This document shows, piece by piece, positions 11,750-24,622 of a stretch of DNA of 64,000 nucleotides. The notes under the pieces were generated by a model. The model had not been told where the DNA came from and searched no databases. It was given only the letters and a program-made list of their open reading frames with translations. A program made the translations under genes and the position numbers. Origin of the DNA: Nymphaea colorata (taxonomy: Eukaryota > Streptophyta > Magnoliopsida > Nymphaeales > Nymphaeaceae); the NCBI RefSeq assembly GCF_008831285.2, contig NC_045148.1, forward strand, positions 23,192,283-23,256,282. Direction: 5' to 3'. Each line of letters starts with the position of its first letter. Position 1 is the stretch's first letter.

Positions 11750-13280
11750 TTTTTACCTTTTAAATGGAGAGTTTTTTTCTTTCAACGACAAGCTTAGAAG
11801 AAAGATAAATATAATGGAAAAATCAAATAAATGAGAAACTAATAAGGCAACATTAAAAAAATAGATAAGAAAAAAATAAGAATTAGAAAGTGGAAACAAG
11901 CAGTTTGACAATAAAAAAGAGTGAAAAAGCGCCTAAAGTGAAAACAAAAATGGAAAATGAGAATAATGCAGAAAAACACGTTTTATAGCTATGGCAATTT
12001 TTTTTTCAAAAATGAAACTGCAGTTTTTGTCTTTTTATTAGGTTGACTTATTTCACAAATTTAACGTTTTTTTTTTTAAAATGTGTTTTTGTCCGCCTAC
12101 TAGCCCATATCACACGGTCGTGTTATAAGCCTACTCTCTTGAAAAGAATGCGATATGACTTTCTTATTTCCAGACTTTGCATTTTTGGCATGGTCTTCTT
12201 ATCTCCACATTGAACGCCTTAATTGGTGCAATAGATTACGTCAACAAGATTTTTGTCTTGGCAAACATATTTTCAATATAATGCTTCAGTTCTGTGGTCA
12301 ACTCAGAAGGACGAGTCCTCGGGCTGCACACATGGACTCGTTGCTGGGCTCAAGCCTGACATAGGATCAGAAAAATGTTGTCTCGATAGACCAAAATCGT
12401 GGCTTGAGCTCGACTCAAGCTTACAAGATCAGCAAAAGGTTGACTCAATAGACCAAATCGTTGCTTGAGTTTGGCATGTTTAAGTTCCTTTACCAACTTT
12501 TCCTTCAATTTCTTTGTTTTAAATTTGAAAATTAAAAAAAAAGCTAAATTACAGAAAATAGAGTCAAATTCATGTAACTCGAACTAGACTCCTTTATAAA
12601 TTTGAGTTATCAAATGGAGCATAACCGAACAAGCTCGAGTTGTGCTTGAGTTAGCTTGACTAAGTGTACAGCCCTGTCCAACCATAAAATCATAAAATTT
12701 TATATCCAACCAGTTATGCCCTTTTATTAGTACATGAAATCATAAAAGATTAAAATCGATGTTGCTTTTACTAAATTATACAATTATTAGGCGAGAAAAC
12801 ATAGGCAAGCATAAATGTTCATTTAAAGGGTACTAATTTTATATATATAGTAGTTTATCATGGAACAACTGTGTAGTTTTTTTAATAACAAAAGTTAGGT
12901 GTATTTTTGTGAGATGACAGATGCTTCCTGGTGGCACTAGGAATTCTTTGTTCTGGATCTCGGACTCGATCTGGTTGGATTTCGACCCAAGTCCCATTGT
13001 TGACCTGACCACATCATGAAACATCACTAATTTGGTTTTGCCAATCCATTTTGATTAGGTATGTAAATAGATTTAATAAGTTCAATTACCACTTGACCTG
13101 ATTTTGGATCCATTTTTGGTGCAGAAATTTCAAGCAAACAGGATTATATTGATCATGCTCTTTCATAAGTGAATGAGAATGGGAGTCCTATGTTCCAGTG
13201 GGATCCAATAAGGATGTGAACTGATACATATACATATGTCCGTTGGATCTGAATTTGTTTTTAAATTAGGATAAGCTCAA
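11750..13280 (-). repeat. inverted copy of the LRR-RLK upstream region
   Basis: Reverse-complement match to about 25600-28260, the 5' flank of the LRR-RLK. Paired landmarks include 11945-12050 with 27965-28080 (a poly-T stretch, 'tgccat', 'cattattctcatttt'), 12105-12130 with 27360-27385 ('cacacggtcgtg' against 'cacggccgtgtg'), 12300-12480 with 26860-26960 ('ctcgactcaagct' words) and 13141-13210 with 25640-25710. No receptor coding sequence follows on its gene side, so this is an orphan promoter copy. Confidence 0.75.
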
Positions 13281-13389
13281 CCGATTTGTCAATCTGTCTT
13301 CCCTTTCTTACCAGCTGGAACTGCATTAGACAATAAATGTTGGATGTGTCCGTAATGGAGTAGCGTCATAGGATATATTTGGTGTTGTG

Positions 13390-14840
13390 GACTCTGTTTT
13401 CTTTTTCCTGCCTCGACCCTATCCTCATTACTCTGGACTCATGTTCCCTCATGTGGAAGTATCGTCAATCACATTCCCTTTCTTAGCTGCTGTTCTTCCA
13501 TTTTCTCTCCTTGACAAACCTGGTGGTGAATTGTTCACCATAACCTCACTCCCCAAACCAGTCATTTCTTTGCTAGTTTTCATTCCATCCAAACAACAAG
13601 AATCCTGAAATTTATTTTTTATTGGAGGAGAAAGAACCAAACCTGATGAGGACTCATGGTTCTCCCCTTCGATTCTTCTTGTCATCAATTGGTTCTCCAT
13701 CTCCTGCTCTATCTTCTCGTCACCCACCAGCTGGTTGGTCTTCAAGTTACTCCACAATTGCTGGTCTCCTGTAAATCAATCTCTGCATTCCAATGTTTCT
13801 GGGTCTAACGTTCCTTTTCAACTTCCACCTGTCTATGGAGAAACCGAAACTGGTTATCCCTTATTAACTCGTCATTTTTTCCCAAATTTCTTTTCTTATT
13901 CCCTCCTTCCCACTCCTTAGCTCCCTGACATAATGATAATCTTCAATTCCTTCCACCCATCTTTCTTTGCCACACCCTCTTCAGAAAATACCACCCATTG
14001 ATGAACTCTACACCGACTTGTAATGAGTATATATTCGCTTTGCAATGGGAGGAAAATTTAATATTACTCACATGGTTGATTTCTTGAAGAACAATTCCTC
14101 CCTCTTCCAATTCCAATTGAACCTTAGATTTTGGATTGAAATCCAATGATACCGGCACCCAAACTCTGCAAGCTCCATCCTTGACATCGATTGTGTATGG
14201 ATGTCATCTTCCATCGGTTCTCCCTATAGCGCTCCGGCAATAGCTTGGAAAGTGCATTGCTTCCATAAAAATACTGGCAAATTAGGAACCCTCATCCAGA
14301 TTGGCAATCCCATATCCCCCTCAGTTGATAAGGAGCATCTTGGATCCCGTCTGCTGGCAACCATCACTCTCCCACACAGTTTCCATTCTCCCCTTCTAAC
14401 AACTGCCCTTACTTCGTCCTCACTATGAAGCCTTACAAAGAAAGCATCCCTCCCTAAGAAAGTGAACTTAGGGTTTGCAACTTCTCTCCATGGACTTATC
14501 AGATCATTAGCGATGTAAGCATAAACAATGCTTCTTCTATAAGTTTACAATGAAACAGCCAATCACAGTCAAACAAAAGGGCTGCTTCATCTTTTCCAAA
14601 ACCATTGAAGCAATCTTGATTATCGGTGTTCCATTTATCATCTAAATTGAGAGTTGCTCAACATCCACTTCTGAATCTTGATGATGAGAACCACAGATTT
14701 CCACCCATGATCTTGTCGTCGAGACCTGGGAGAGAACGGTTGTCAGAAACCCGAGAAGGAACGCCCTTTCCGAACACCCTTCCTCCCTCCCTTCCACTTC
14801 CAAAATTATTGTCCATGGATTACTAAATGTCATAAGTTGT
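13390..14840 (-). pseudogene. LINE ORF1 (DUF4283-type gag-like) fragment
   Basis: On minus, from about 14520 down to 14205, the frame reads a DUF4283-like domain typical of plant LINE ORF1: 'PWREVANPKFTFLGRDAFFV', 'RLHSEDE', 'RRGEWKLCGRVMVASRRDP', 'LPIWMRVPNLPVFLW'. A stop and a frame change follow near 14225, after which 'VPVSLDFNPKSKVQLELEE' (to about 14100) continues the domain. Pro/Ser-rich frames at 14833-14642 and 13757-13449 may be the flanking linkers. The expected zinc knuckle is not clear. The RT partner is not adjacent; the LINE 3' end at 5.9 kb is on the other strand. Decayed copy. Confidence 0.7.
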
Positions 14841-15010
14841 CAAAGTTTGGACCTTCTTTTAGTTAGATGTTTTTTTCTGCATTTATTATAGTTTAATCAC
14901 TAAACTACTAGGTGTGTAAATCTCGCAAGCTACAAAATCTGCATATGCATATGCATCATCTTTGCTTTTCCTAGCTTGCAGGTTACATTCTGTCTTTTTC
15001 ATTGTTCTAT

Positions 15011-15175
15011 CAATGCATATAAATGTCAATCTACATGTTCGTGTTCATGTGTGCAACCCATTGAATGAGGCTGTTGGTTGTACAATTGTATCTAATATTT
15101 TTGGTAGATCTACAAATGCATATAAATGTCTATCTACATGTTCATGTTCATGTGTGCAACCCATTGAATGAGGCT
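15011..15175 (+). repeat. two-copy tandem repeat, period about 102 bp
   Basis: The block from 'aatgcatataaatgtc' to 'cccattgaatgaggct' occurs at 15013-15073 and again at 15115-15175, nearly identical, separated by a short spacer. Non-coding and probably a recent local duplication. Confidence 0.85.
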
Positions 15176-15179
15176 TTTT

Positions 15180-16130
15180 TTAACACTTAAATGGAAAAAG
15201 TGATTGTCTTAAGCACTATGATGTTTGGTGCCGTTTAATGGCAGGGTAGATTTTTGCCTGAGCCAAGTTCATGAATAAGCCACCATTATGTCTTATACTG
15301 GGAAAATTTTGGATATATATCCAGAAAATTAGGGCCGGCTTTAATTCTGGACTGTAGGCACTAATGACTGTCCCAACTTAGTTCGAGTATTTGAGATGAA
15401 ACAGGAAAACTTCGATTGGTAATGCACCATTCTCCATCTCCACTATAATTCCACTTGTACCAGTGAAGATAAACATTTGGGCACAAGTAAAAAGACCGAG
15501 AATTGAATACAGAGAAGACAGTCAATGAGCGAGCTACCATGTCTAGCATTGAATATCATCTACCAAAATGCACATACATTCACAGTATGCAAAACGCAGG
15601 TGATTGTCACAATTCCTAAATGTGGTTAGGGGAACAAAATTCGAAAAAAGATTCATAACCCACCAAAATAATCAAAATCATGAAATGGGCAAGAAAAAAA
15701 TAAGTCGGACCAACTTTTTATGGAGCCCTAGTTTGAGTAATTATTCTATGTTGTTTTTTAAATATGCAGGCTGACAATGTCAGCTATGTTTATTTTAAGG
15801 GGTTAGGTGTGTCACTGTGCTACAAAGAAGGTGGCACTAAAAACAGACCTTGTACTCTAGGGAGACAATAAATTAGGTAGGTGCTTCGGCTCTCTAGCAG
15901 ATCATAGGTCCACTACACTCACCCAATGAAATTTTGACGAGCTTTTTATTTGGTAAGGACATTTGGGAGTGAATTGGCCAGTAAAATGAGTGAGAATACT
16001 ATTATCAGTTTCTAGGTCGTTAATTTCAGATGGGGTTGCTTCCTTTCCTGCAGCACTGAGAACCAAGCCAAGTTCCTGGTCGAACCAGGGCAAATTCAAG
16101 GTTCCATTATAAGTGAATTCAAAGTCCAGT
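15180..16130. other. intergenic, nothing recognised
   Basis: Ordinary AT-rich sequence with only short open frames in either direction and no convincing repeats. Confidence 0.5.
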
Positions 16131-16854
16131 TATTTTTTTAAGATAACACCAAGCCTCCTTTAACAAAAATAGTGGCTTCAATTCGTAGGAAATAAAGTTA
16201 ATTTTTCCAAGTTGCACTTTTGCCCCTTATGGGACAGCGGTATGCTATTTAATTAGTATGGTTTTTGCAGTCATTTCTAGTCCATAACACACAATCTCTT
16301 GTTAGGGGCCATAACATTCAACATTCTTCAATAATACAATGATGGTCATAGCCCACAATTCTCATCCTCCTCATTCAAGGACCTTTTTAGAAAAAATTAG
16401 ACTGAGGCCCAAAACATACCAAAATTATACATTTTTCTTTATTTGCTTGTCGCACATTTTTTTGACAGATTTCTAAAATTCTGCCCTGAGGATACATTAA
16501 AGCAAAATTTTAGGAAACAGAGAGAATTTATGTGAACTCAAATTACAGCATTTGAGGTATCCTAATTTGAGAATATGACACGAACGACGATAATAATAGA
16601 CAAATTTCCAAGCCTCTTTTGTGTATCTTTCATTGGAAGTGTGCAAGTTGTTATGTGAGATTAGTCACCCAAATGGCTCAGAAAGAAAATTCACAAATAT
16701 ATCAAGCAAATCATCATAAAAGCCTGTATGTGACCAATGCAAGTGAGAGCGTTCAACGAAAGCAATCACGCTGCATTTCTACATTGAAATATTTATTTAG
16801 CCTATTGGTAACTGCCATCTGACCATTTTAGCTAACGACTAGTTGTGCCCTGGA

Positions 16855-17152
16855 AATCTAATTCTACATATTGATGTAGTTGAACACGATAAGCCTATCT
16901 CCATAATCGCCACCAACAGTTCTTTCCTAGCAGCGGATCTTTCAGTTGCAGTACTGTTGCTTTCGTTTAGAAGATGGCTGTCAATGACATCTGAAATTGC
17001 GGCTGGAAATGCTTCAGCCACCCATTGCCTCAAACTAAAATCCCAATCAAATTGTCCATCAGTCGGTTTTCTTATGGTAAACACCTCCAGGAGAAGAATT
17101 CCGTAGCTGTAGACATCGGCTTTGTCTGACACCTTTCCGACCATCCCAAATT
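16855..17152 (-). pseudogene. LRR-RLK kinase second-exon fragment (a)
   Basis: Starts after an intron acceptor 'gaattag' (17155-17153) with FGMVGKVSDKADVYSYG, then LLLEVFTIRKPTD, FSLRQWVAEAFP, DVIDSHLL and LLVAIMEIGLSCS. This is kinase subdomains IX-XI of the Xa21/EFR/At3g47570 subfamily, identical in layout to the second exon at 32652. After GLSCS the frame jumps to TTSICRIRFPG, the 3' UTR sequence of copy (b), so roughly 100 bp coding for the C-terminal helix were deleted. No first exon is attached. Pseudogene. Confidence 0.85.
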
Positions 17153-18464
17153 CTAATTCAACCACCCAACAATATTAGACATGATTAGCAAGAACAATAT
17201 AATTGGCTAATGCTCTTGTATGACACAATTGCACTAATTGGTTTTGGGATAGAGGCCTGGAAATTATTGGAGTTAAGATCAATTGAACATCCAATCCTGC
17301 CTTTCTCTTGTTCTGTTCTCATATATACATCTAAAAAAGAATACAAGATTTTGATTTAGAACTGAAGTCCTACCTATATATATGATATTCAAATTCTGTT
17401 AAAAGAATTCAAACATGTATCCAGATTTTTTCTATAAGGCATGTGAGATTGTTGAGACTCATTAATTGTATGGCGCAGTGATTTCACAACACATGGTCCT
17501 TTGTTAGAGGGCCATTACATATGACATGCTCCAATAACACAATGATGCTCACATCATATAATTCCCATTCTCCTCATTCAAGGGTTTTCTGTTTATAAAA
17601 TTGGACTTCACTCCAAAACTTACCGGAATTATACATTTTTGTTCATTCACCTCATTATGCATTATTTTTTTACGGCTTATGGGTTTGGCTTTATGCATTT
17701 TTGCACACTTGAAAAGATCAAATATACAATTTTTTTTAAGAGAACACCAACCCTCCTTTAACATTGGTGGCTTCAATTCCTAGGAAATAAAGTGATCTTT
17801 TTCCTAGTATATTTAATTAGTATGATTTTTTTTTGTCATTTCTAGTCCATAACACACGGTCTCTTGTTAGGGGCCATTACATTTAACATTCTTCAATAAT
17901 GCAATGATACTCATAGCTGACAATTCTCATCCTCTTAATTCAAGGGCTTTTTTTTTAGATAAAATTAGACTGCGGCCCAAAACTTACCAGAATTATACAA
18001 TTTTGTTCATTTTGCATGTTGTACATTTTTTTTGGCAGATTTGTGAAATTGTGCGCTGAGGATATATTAAATCAAAATTTTAGAAAATGGAAAGGATTTA
18101 TGTGAACTCAAATTATGACTCAAATTATGGCAATTGAGGTATCCTTACTTGAGAATATCACAGGAACAACGATAATAATTGACAAATTTCCAAGCCTCTT
18201 TTGTGTATCTTTCATTGGGAGTGTGCAAGTTGTTCCACAAAATTAGTAACTCAAATGGCTTATGAACAAAATGGACAAATATGTTAAGCAAATCATTATA
18301 AACGCCTGTATATGACCAATGAAAGTGACAGCACTCAATGACAGCAATCACACTGCATTTCTACATCCAACTATTTAGCCTATTGGTAACTGTCGTCTGA
18401 CCATTTTAGATAATCACCAGGTGTGCCCTGGAACCTTATTGTATATATTGATGTAGTTGAATAT

Positions 18465-18831
18465 TCCTTTTGTCATTCTTCAAGTCTTCTGACATATCCT
18501 TCCTAGCCCTGCAACCACTTCCTTCATTTCCATTCTCTCGTTTGGAGACTCCCTTGAACACGACAAGCCTATCTCCATGATCGTCATCGCAGCTCTTCCA
18601 AAGCAATAGCAGCTGATCTTTCAGTTGCAGTGTTGTTGCTTTGGTTTAGAAGATGGCTGTCAATGACATCTGAAATTGCGACTGGAAATGCTTCAACCCC
18701 CCATTGCCTCAAACTAAAATTCCCATCAAACTGTTCATCCATAGGTTTTCTTCTGGTAAACACGTCCAGGAGAAGAATTCCATAGTTGTAGATATCAGCT
18801 TTGGCTGACACATTTTTGGCCATCCCAAATT
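18465..18831 (-). pseudogene. LRR-RLK kinase second-exon fragment (b)
   Basis: Begins after the same 'gaattag' acceptor with FGMAKNVSAKADIYNYG, then LLLDVFTRRKPMDEQFDG, FSLRQWGVEAFP and DVIDSHLL. A frameshift or stop lies at about 18584-18590, beyond which another frame reads IMEIGLSCSRESPNERMEMKEV, the family C-terminus. Its intron side (18880-19990) matches the first intron of the main RLK (31310-32640) in reverse complement, so it is a true orphan 3' half of a paralogue. Confidence 0.85.
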
Positions 18832-18879
18832 CTAATTCAACCATACAACAATATTTTGCATGATTATCAAGCACAATAT

Positions 18880-19686
18880 ATTTGGATAATGCTCATGTAT
18901 GACACAATTGCATTAATTGGTTTTGGGAGAGAGGCCTCGAAATTAATGGACTTAAGATCAATTGAACCTCCAAACTGCCTTTCTCTTGTTGTGTTCAAAT
19001 ATATACGTCTAAAAAAGAATACAAGATTATGATTTAGAACTGGTGTCCTATATATATGATACTCAAGTGCTCTTAAAATAATTCAACATCTATCCAGATT
19101 TTTTCTATGGGGCATGCGAGATTTGCTGAGATTCATTAATTGTGTGGGGCAGTGATTTCACAACATAAGGGCCTAATTAAACTCATCTTCCTTCTAATTC
19201 TCCTGTGATCTATCTCAAGGTTCTCTTAAATGGCTCCTAAATTGAGTGAATTATTCATTAGTGCCAATTGTTAGCCATTCTTAAGCCATTAGGAGGAAAG
19301 GTATTTAGGATTAGGATTCTTTTATACAATAAAGGAAAAAAGTTTATGACTTCTGTTAAAAGAAGAAGATCAATTGAAGATTCTTGTCTTTTGAGGACAT
19401 GCAAACAACAGATGTGTACATGAGCACAAAACAATGCAAAAAATAGCATGCAACACCATAAGCCATACGAAGAACGAATGCATTGTTCATGTAAAATAGT
19501 TTATCAATGACCTTTACATTATTGAGCTAGGAACCGCTTGTGCATGTCTTCATCTGTGGACTACCAAATCATGAAGATTAGATGGATCATGGGTGTTTTA
19601 ACATCAATTAATATATTTATTGATGTCATATTGCACACCACAGAAGAGTACAATTAGTTAAACCACAAAAATCAGGACCAAATGAT

Positions 19687-19749
<63 letters not shown>

Positions 19750-19990
19750 ATTGAAATCAGTGGGCTAGCTATGTTACTGATGACTCTTTCCATATTTTAT
19801 GACCCTAAAAACAGTCTCAATGCTAAAAGCGGTTGTCAAAACGTAGGCTATCGTCAATGCAAAATTAAAAAAAAATCTTAGTCAGCTGATTTCAGTATAA
19901 ATAAATATTGAAAGAATACATATATGTATACATATATATATGTATATAGATAGAGAGAGAGAGAGAGAGAGAGAGTAAGCACAGAAAATT
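18880..19990 (-). repeat. intron remnant, inverted copy of main RLK intron
   Basis: Reverse-complement match to 31310-32640: for example 'gaggacatgcaaacaacag.tgtgtacatgagcacaaaa' at 19393-19431 against 31765-31803. It contains an (AC)n(AT)n tract at 19690-19742 and a (GA)n tract at 19953-19974. Confidence 0.8.
19752..19905. mobile_element. MITE-like element inside the RLK intron, copy 1
   Basis: About 154 bp bounded by inverted ends TGAAATCAGTGGGCTAGC and TTAGTCAGCTGATTTCA. The counterpart in the main RLK intron is at 31309-31481, so it inserted before the RLK genes duplicated. No ORF. The target duplication is obscured by flanking AT repeats. Confidence 0.5.
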
Positions 19991-19999
19991 TGGCAGAAG

Positions 20000-20859
20000 T
20001 CAATAAGAAAGTCTTCAAGCTTTGTTGGATTTACGAGGTGAATTTTATGATATGCAGTTCATCAGCTGATGTATTCATGCCTTCTCTTATTGTTAGATGT
20101 CATACGCAAAGTCTGGATGATGCGAAACGTACATGACCTTGAAATTTGATCACATTTTATTTCACTAAAGAAAAAAGACTTCACTGCTGCAAATAATATA
20201 GGGATTTGTTTGAAAGTGATAAGAAGAGCTAAGACACTAAATCTAAAACTCTTAATTGATAGGCCACCAAAAGTTTCAAGGAATCCCGTCAATTTGGAAT
20301 TTCAGTCATAGTTGTAATAGAAAAATATAATTATTAAACTTTTTACTTACTAAACATTCAAAAAACTAAAATTTTTAACACTCGCTAATAATGTGACGTT
20401 TAGAAAACTTAAGAATGCAGGAAAAAGATCAAAATTTTAACTTTTCTATGGATTTGCAGAAATTTCCAGAATTTCTTTTCTTTTTTTTTTTGTAAAATAT
20501 TGTCACAACCAATTTATTGAACAAAGTTTTCAAATCTCAAAGACTGATTGAAATGTTCCAATGCAAAAGTTCTTAATATTTGTCTCCAATATTTGTGGGC
20601 CTAGTTGTTTCCAAGTATGAGATGATAAGGGCAACGATCAAGAACACAAGTTCATCAGAGGAGAAAAAGAATAATCCAAACATATTAGTATGATAGATCC
20701 CCACAACACAGGAAGCCCTGGTATAGGTTGAGTCTTTCGATTGCGACAATGGAAACTATAGGAATGAAGTAGAAGAGAGCATACAAAAGAATGAGGAATG
20801 AAATCATAATTGAAGCCGACCCTGAAACAGAGCCTCAGGGGGTTGAGCGCATTCCCACA
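20000..20859. other. intergenic, nothing recognised
   Basis: Short ORFs only. The sequence up to 20859 has no counterpart next to the second copy of the long repeat, so the repeat boundary is sharp here. Confidence 0.5.
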
Positions 20860-23406
20860 CAGCATTAAAGGGAATCGATTTACAAAAAAGCTTGATCACA
20901 TCCGTATGAAGACTATGGTGAACTCCTTTTGTAGCATCGACGCTTTGTACTTGTTAACACCCCAAATTTTTTCACGTCAGAACCGAAGCGATATCAAAAT
21001 TTCACAAAAGAATTGTAAAAAATTGTAATTTCAAAGCTAATTTTGAATCTAAAGAACAATTTAGATTCAATTTAACCCGCAACACAAATCCCAATGCAGG
21101 ATTACGAGTCCAAACTATGTGCAAATGTCATTTGAAATCAAAATCCAATTGCAAATGTCATTTGAAATCCAAATCCAATTGCAAAATTCAAATTTTGACT
21201 TAAATAAGAATTGGATCTAATTCAGTCTGGAATGCTACGTGGGACCCACGTATGTGCCCACCTAGCTCGTGTGGTCAAGTGCCCTCCAGGGGTCATACCC
21301 CCCCATCTAAAAAAAATAATATATTTTCTCTCAATTAAATGAAGGAAAGTAATTTTCAAGGAGATATGAATGAGAAACCTAGTAAAAGAGAGACATTTAT
21401 GTCTTTATCTCTTCTTTAATCAGGTCCTCTTTAAAGAGGAGTCAATTTCCAAAAAGCAATAACTAGGTTGGTCAAACTCACCTAACCTACTTAATCCAAG
21501 TATGTTTGACCCAAGTGCACCCAAATGTGGTGCCAATTTCAGCTAGGTTCGGTTAACTTGGGCTCAACACAGTAAAAAGTGTAGGTCTATCCCACAACGC
21601 AATCAGTGGAGGAAATAGACTTTGACCGAATTGAACCCACTTTGACTAGACTCTGTCAGAGTACAATTCAGCTCAATTAAGAGCTTTCTTAGCTCAAATT
21701 TATCAAATTACCTCAAACAAACTCAAACTACTCGCAAATGAGCTCTGACTTTGGTCAATTGATCGAAATTGACCAATCTGGACAATTTTGCCATTCTATG
21801 ATCAAATTGAGATTACAGAGCCTAAATTGGTTTATGAAAGGCACATATACATTTGAATTTGTCAAATATATAAATAAAATGCCAAATTAAAATTCAATAT
21901 TTCAAGCCAAAGTTTGATTTAGTTAAAATCCATTTTTAACCAAGTTATGGACGAAAATACCCTTTTCGAACCAAATTTGATAGAATTTTTCAATTTTATT
22001 CAAATTTAGATTGAATTATCATAATTCAATGGCATTTGGAGCTTAGTAACTAGGTTTTAACCTAACAAGCTCAATTTTAGATAAAGAAACAAATAAAAAG
22101 CACAAAATAAGGGAAAACCCTATGCAAAGGAAATTTTCATTCGAAATTTTGGTCAAAGTTGGTCAGCTAGGTCTGAACCAATGTTGGCCAAACCTAGGCA
22201 AGCCCACCTAGCTCATGTAAATGGGCTAAAAATGGTCAATTAGAGCCACTAATCCCTATTTAACTCATTTTACAAGTCCCCAAGGTTTGAAGCAAGTTCC
22301 CAAGGTGAGTTAAGAAGGTGGTTGAACCCACCTCTTCTAATATGTAAATCCCCCCGTTTGCCGCCAAGGAGGAGGACGAAAATTTGAAGATTTCATCAAG
22401 TTGCTACAACCAAGGAGCTAGGAGGGAGAAGCCAAGAAAGAGAAAGAAAATTCATCTAAGCCTTCTCCCCCCCTCCCTCCCCCCCAACCCCCTCTCTCTC
22501 ATTTTCTTCTTCATTCCTTCTATTGTCTCTATCGAATTTGCTAAGTGAGGGTGCTTAAGTGAACCCTTACTTAGGATTTTCATGGAGAGAAGCTCTCTCT
22601 TTCCCACTGCAAATTCCAGCAAACGAGCTATTCTTATTTTAGCTTTGCTAAGCTCGAATCCAAGGTTGGATTCTTGCTTAGGATTGCTCGATTTAGAAAA
22701 CAAGTGAAGAAGAAGAACAAACATCAAGACCGGCTGCAAGGTATGTGATTTGAAGTCATTTCTGATATACTTTAGCTTCTTGTTGGTTCATTTTAATTTC
22801 AGCAATTCGTGGGAGGGGTTTATTTTCATTTATTTTGCAGCTGGGAATGATGTCCAGATAGGGGAAACCTACAATTGAATGTACATGTTAATGCATAATG
22901 CAAGCATGCGTTGGTTTTTCTTAAAAATGAACCCATGTATCAAGTTTTGAAAAAGGGCTCCAAGGCCACGTTCCTTTCAAAACAACAAGCTTAAAACCAT
23001 TTTGAATTCCTCACCATGGGAGAATCCCACGGTGAGAGAGTGATTTCCCTGCAACATATGTGATGAAAATGCCTATTAGGGATGGATACATTCTTATGAA
23101 TGTGATCAACCCTTGCATGGCAAAATTATGGATAAATTAGCTTGAGCATGATTTTGTTTTCCTTCTCATTTGAAGTCATTTGGATTCTTGTCTTTAAATT
23201 TAATTGATCAAGAGTGGTAGAGAAGATTAGAAGCAAGTTTTCAATCTTCATACGTAAAAGAACTCAGCCATGAATCATCATGATTCATGAGTTATGTGGT
23301 CCCTTAATTAAATTCCATTTTGAAGAGTAAGATACGTGTATATATATATTGTTATATATATACATGTGCAATCTCTTGTTAAAAATAATTTTCCTCTTTT
23401 AAAAAT
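20860..23406 (+). repeat. long interspersed repeat, copy 1 (LTR-like)
   Basis: Reverse-complement match over its whole length to 34603-36748. It contains TGTTAACACCCC at about 20955, a common plant LTR 5' terminus, about 95 bp inside the shared edge, followed by long stretches of Asn/Lys-like AT-rich non-coding DNA and a C/T-rich patch near 22465-22500. No gag or pol is found. It may be a solo LTR plus some adjacent internal sequence of a large Ty3-type element, or an unrelated non-autonomous repeat. The match ends at 23406, directly before a hairpin insertion. Confidence 0.75.
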
Positions 23407-23408
23407 CC

Positions 23409-23511
23409 TTTGTGTCTATGCATGAATAACTGCAGTTGAAGATTTGAATATGAGTCTGAATCCGACTAAGATAGTGAATATTAAACCTAATTATTCATAC
23501 ATAGACACAAA
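23409..23511. mobile_element. 103-bp hairpin MITE-like element
   Basis: The left arm 23409-23429 (TTTGTGTCTATG...GAATAA) and right arm 23491-23511 are inverted repeats matching at 20 of 21 positions. The element sits exactly where copy 1 of the long repeat stops matching copy 2. No clear target duplication is visible. Confidence 0.65.
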
Positions 23512-23699
23512 TGCCAGCAAGTTTCCCTTCTGAGTATGTTTCTTTCTTTAGTAAAATTTCACTTCCTCCTTATAAATGCACGGACACAAAAATAGAGTTT
23601 TATGTACACCATAAATCAAAATAAAACAATTGGTCCTAATTTTTTTGCATGGCTTTCTTTATTTCAGAAACCATCACATTAACGACAATGTGCATTGTC

Positions 23700-24110
23700 T
23701 ACTAATATTGCCATGATCACGTCTGACCTTGTTGAGTGGATGAATGGGAATTGGGGGCCGCTGGAAAGGTGTCAACCAAAGCAGATGTCTACAGCTATGG
23801 GATTCTTCTGCTTGAGGTGTTTACCAGAAGAACGTTTTGATGGGGACTTTACTCTGAAGCAGTGGGTTGCTGGAGCGTTTCCGCTTGCAATTTCGGATGT
23901 CATTGTTGGTCATCTTCTGAAGCAAAATAACAGTGAAAAGATTTCAGATCATGTCGTTGCAGGCCATCTTCTGAAGAAAAATAATAGCGAAACTGTTTGA
24001 AATAAGCTTCTTGTCATCATCATGGAGACAGGGTTGTCATGCACAAGGAAAGCACCAACAGAGAGAAAGGACATGAAAGAGGTGGTTGTCAGGCATAAAA
24101 GGATATGAGG
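23700..24110 (+). pseudogene. LRR-RLK kinase second-exon fragment (c)
   Basis: The sequence before it matches the 3' end of the RLK intron, but the acceptor AG is mutated ('aatgggaattggg' against 'attagaaattggg'). One frame reads GKVSTKADVYSYGILLLEVFTRR, then a deletion or frameshift moves to FDGDFTLKQWVAGAFPLAISDVI. An internal duplication repeats GHLLK(Q/K)NNSE. After a TGA at 23998-24000 the kinase C-terminus follows: LLVIIMETGLSCTRKAPTER, then KDMKEVV, ending near 24110. This is the only copy in the window with a complete C-terminal end. Pseudogene. Confidence 0.8.
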
Positions 24111-24622
24111 GAAGGCTTCCCTTTTTGGAGAATGACAAAAATAAGAGTCTTTCATGGTGTGGGAGATTGTCTTCAATTATGGAAAACTGTGAATACTGAG
24201 AGCTGTTGGATTTCCGTAAGATGTTCTTCTACTTTTTCCTTCGCATTCATTTCACTAAGAAGAAAATTGTTAAACGGAAAATTATTCACATAAATCATAT
24301 GCTTCTTGATATTATTATATGTTTATGTGTCTGCCAACTACCAAGTATTTTGACATCCCTACACTTCCTCTTAGAAAAATGATTGGGACGGTGCAGTCTT
24401 TCACAATTGAAAGCTTTAGATTACAAGCTCTTGAAGACTTGAACCATCATGTGGATAGGAAGTATGTGGTATGGCCAAGTATGCACGTCGACTCGTTGTC
24501 ATGTATTGTCACATCCTTTTTTACCTAATTGTTCTGCTGAACACGAAGCTCTTTGTCCTATTGGTGAACCGCTTTCGGCTAAGGTGGAAAATCAAAAGAG
24601 ATGGCGGACTAGGCCGCCTATG

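Larger units (their letters stand above)
16130..18880 (-). repeat. tandem duplication carrying two RLK kinase 3' exons
   Basis: The segment 16136-17165 aligns with 17735-18875: 'tcctttaac....tggcttcaatt', 'tccataacacac.*tctcttgttaggggccat', 'tatccttacttgag'-type words, 'ccaagcctcttttgtgtatctttcattgg', then the kinase exon. A third partial copy of the 3'-flank module lies at 17480-17660. Both exons face left, so the gene bodies would have been at higher coordinates; none remain. Confidence 0.75.

Noticed and set aside
12839-13280. Short minus frame with Asn/Gln-rich product
   Set aside because: It belongs to the inverted RLK-upstream copy and is not open in the 25.6 kb partner in the same frame.
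15011-15175. CRISPR-like direct repeats
   Set aside because: Only two units of about 60 bp with one spacer, in a plant nuclear context.
20638-21028. Possible coding frame at the edge of the long repeat
   Set aside because: The left part is not shared with copy 2, and the shared part is broken there.
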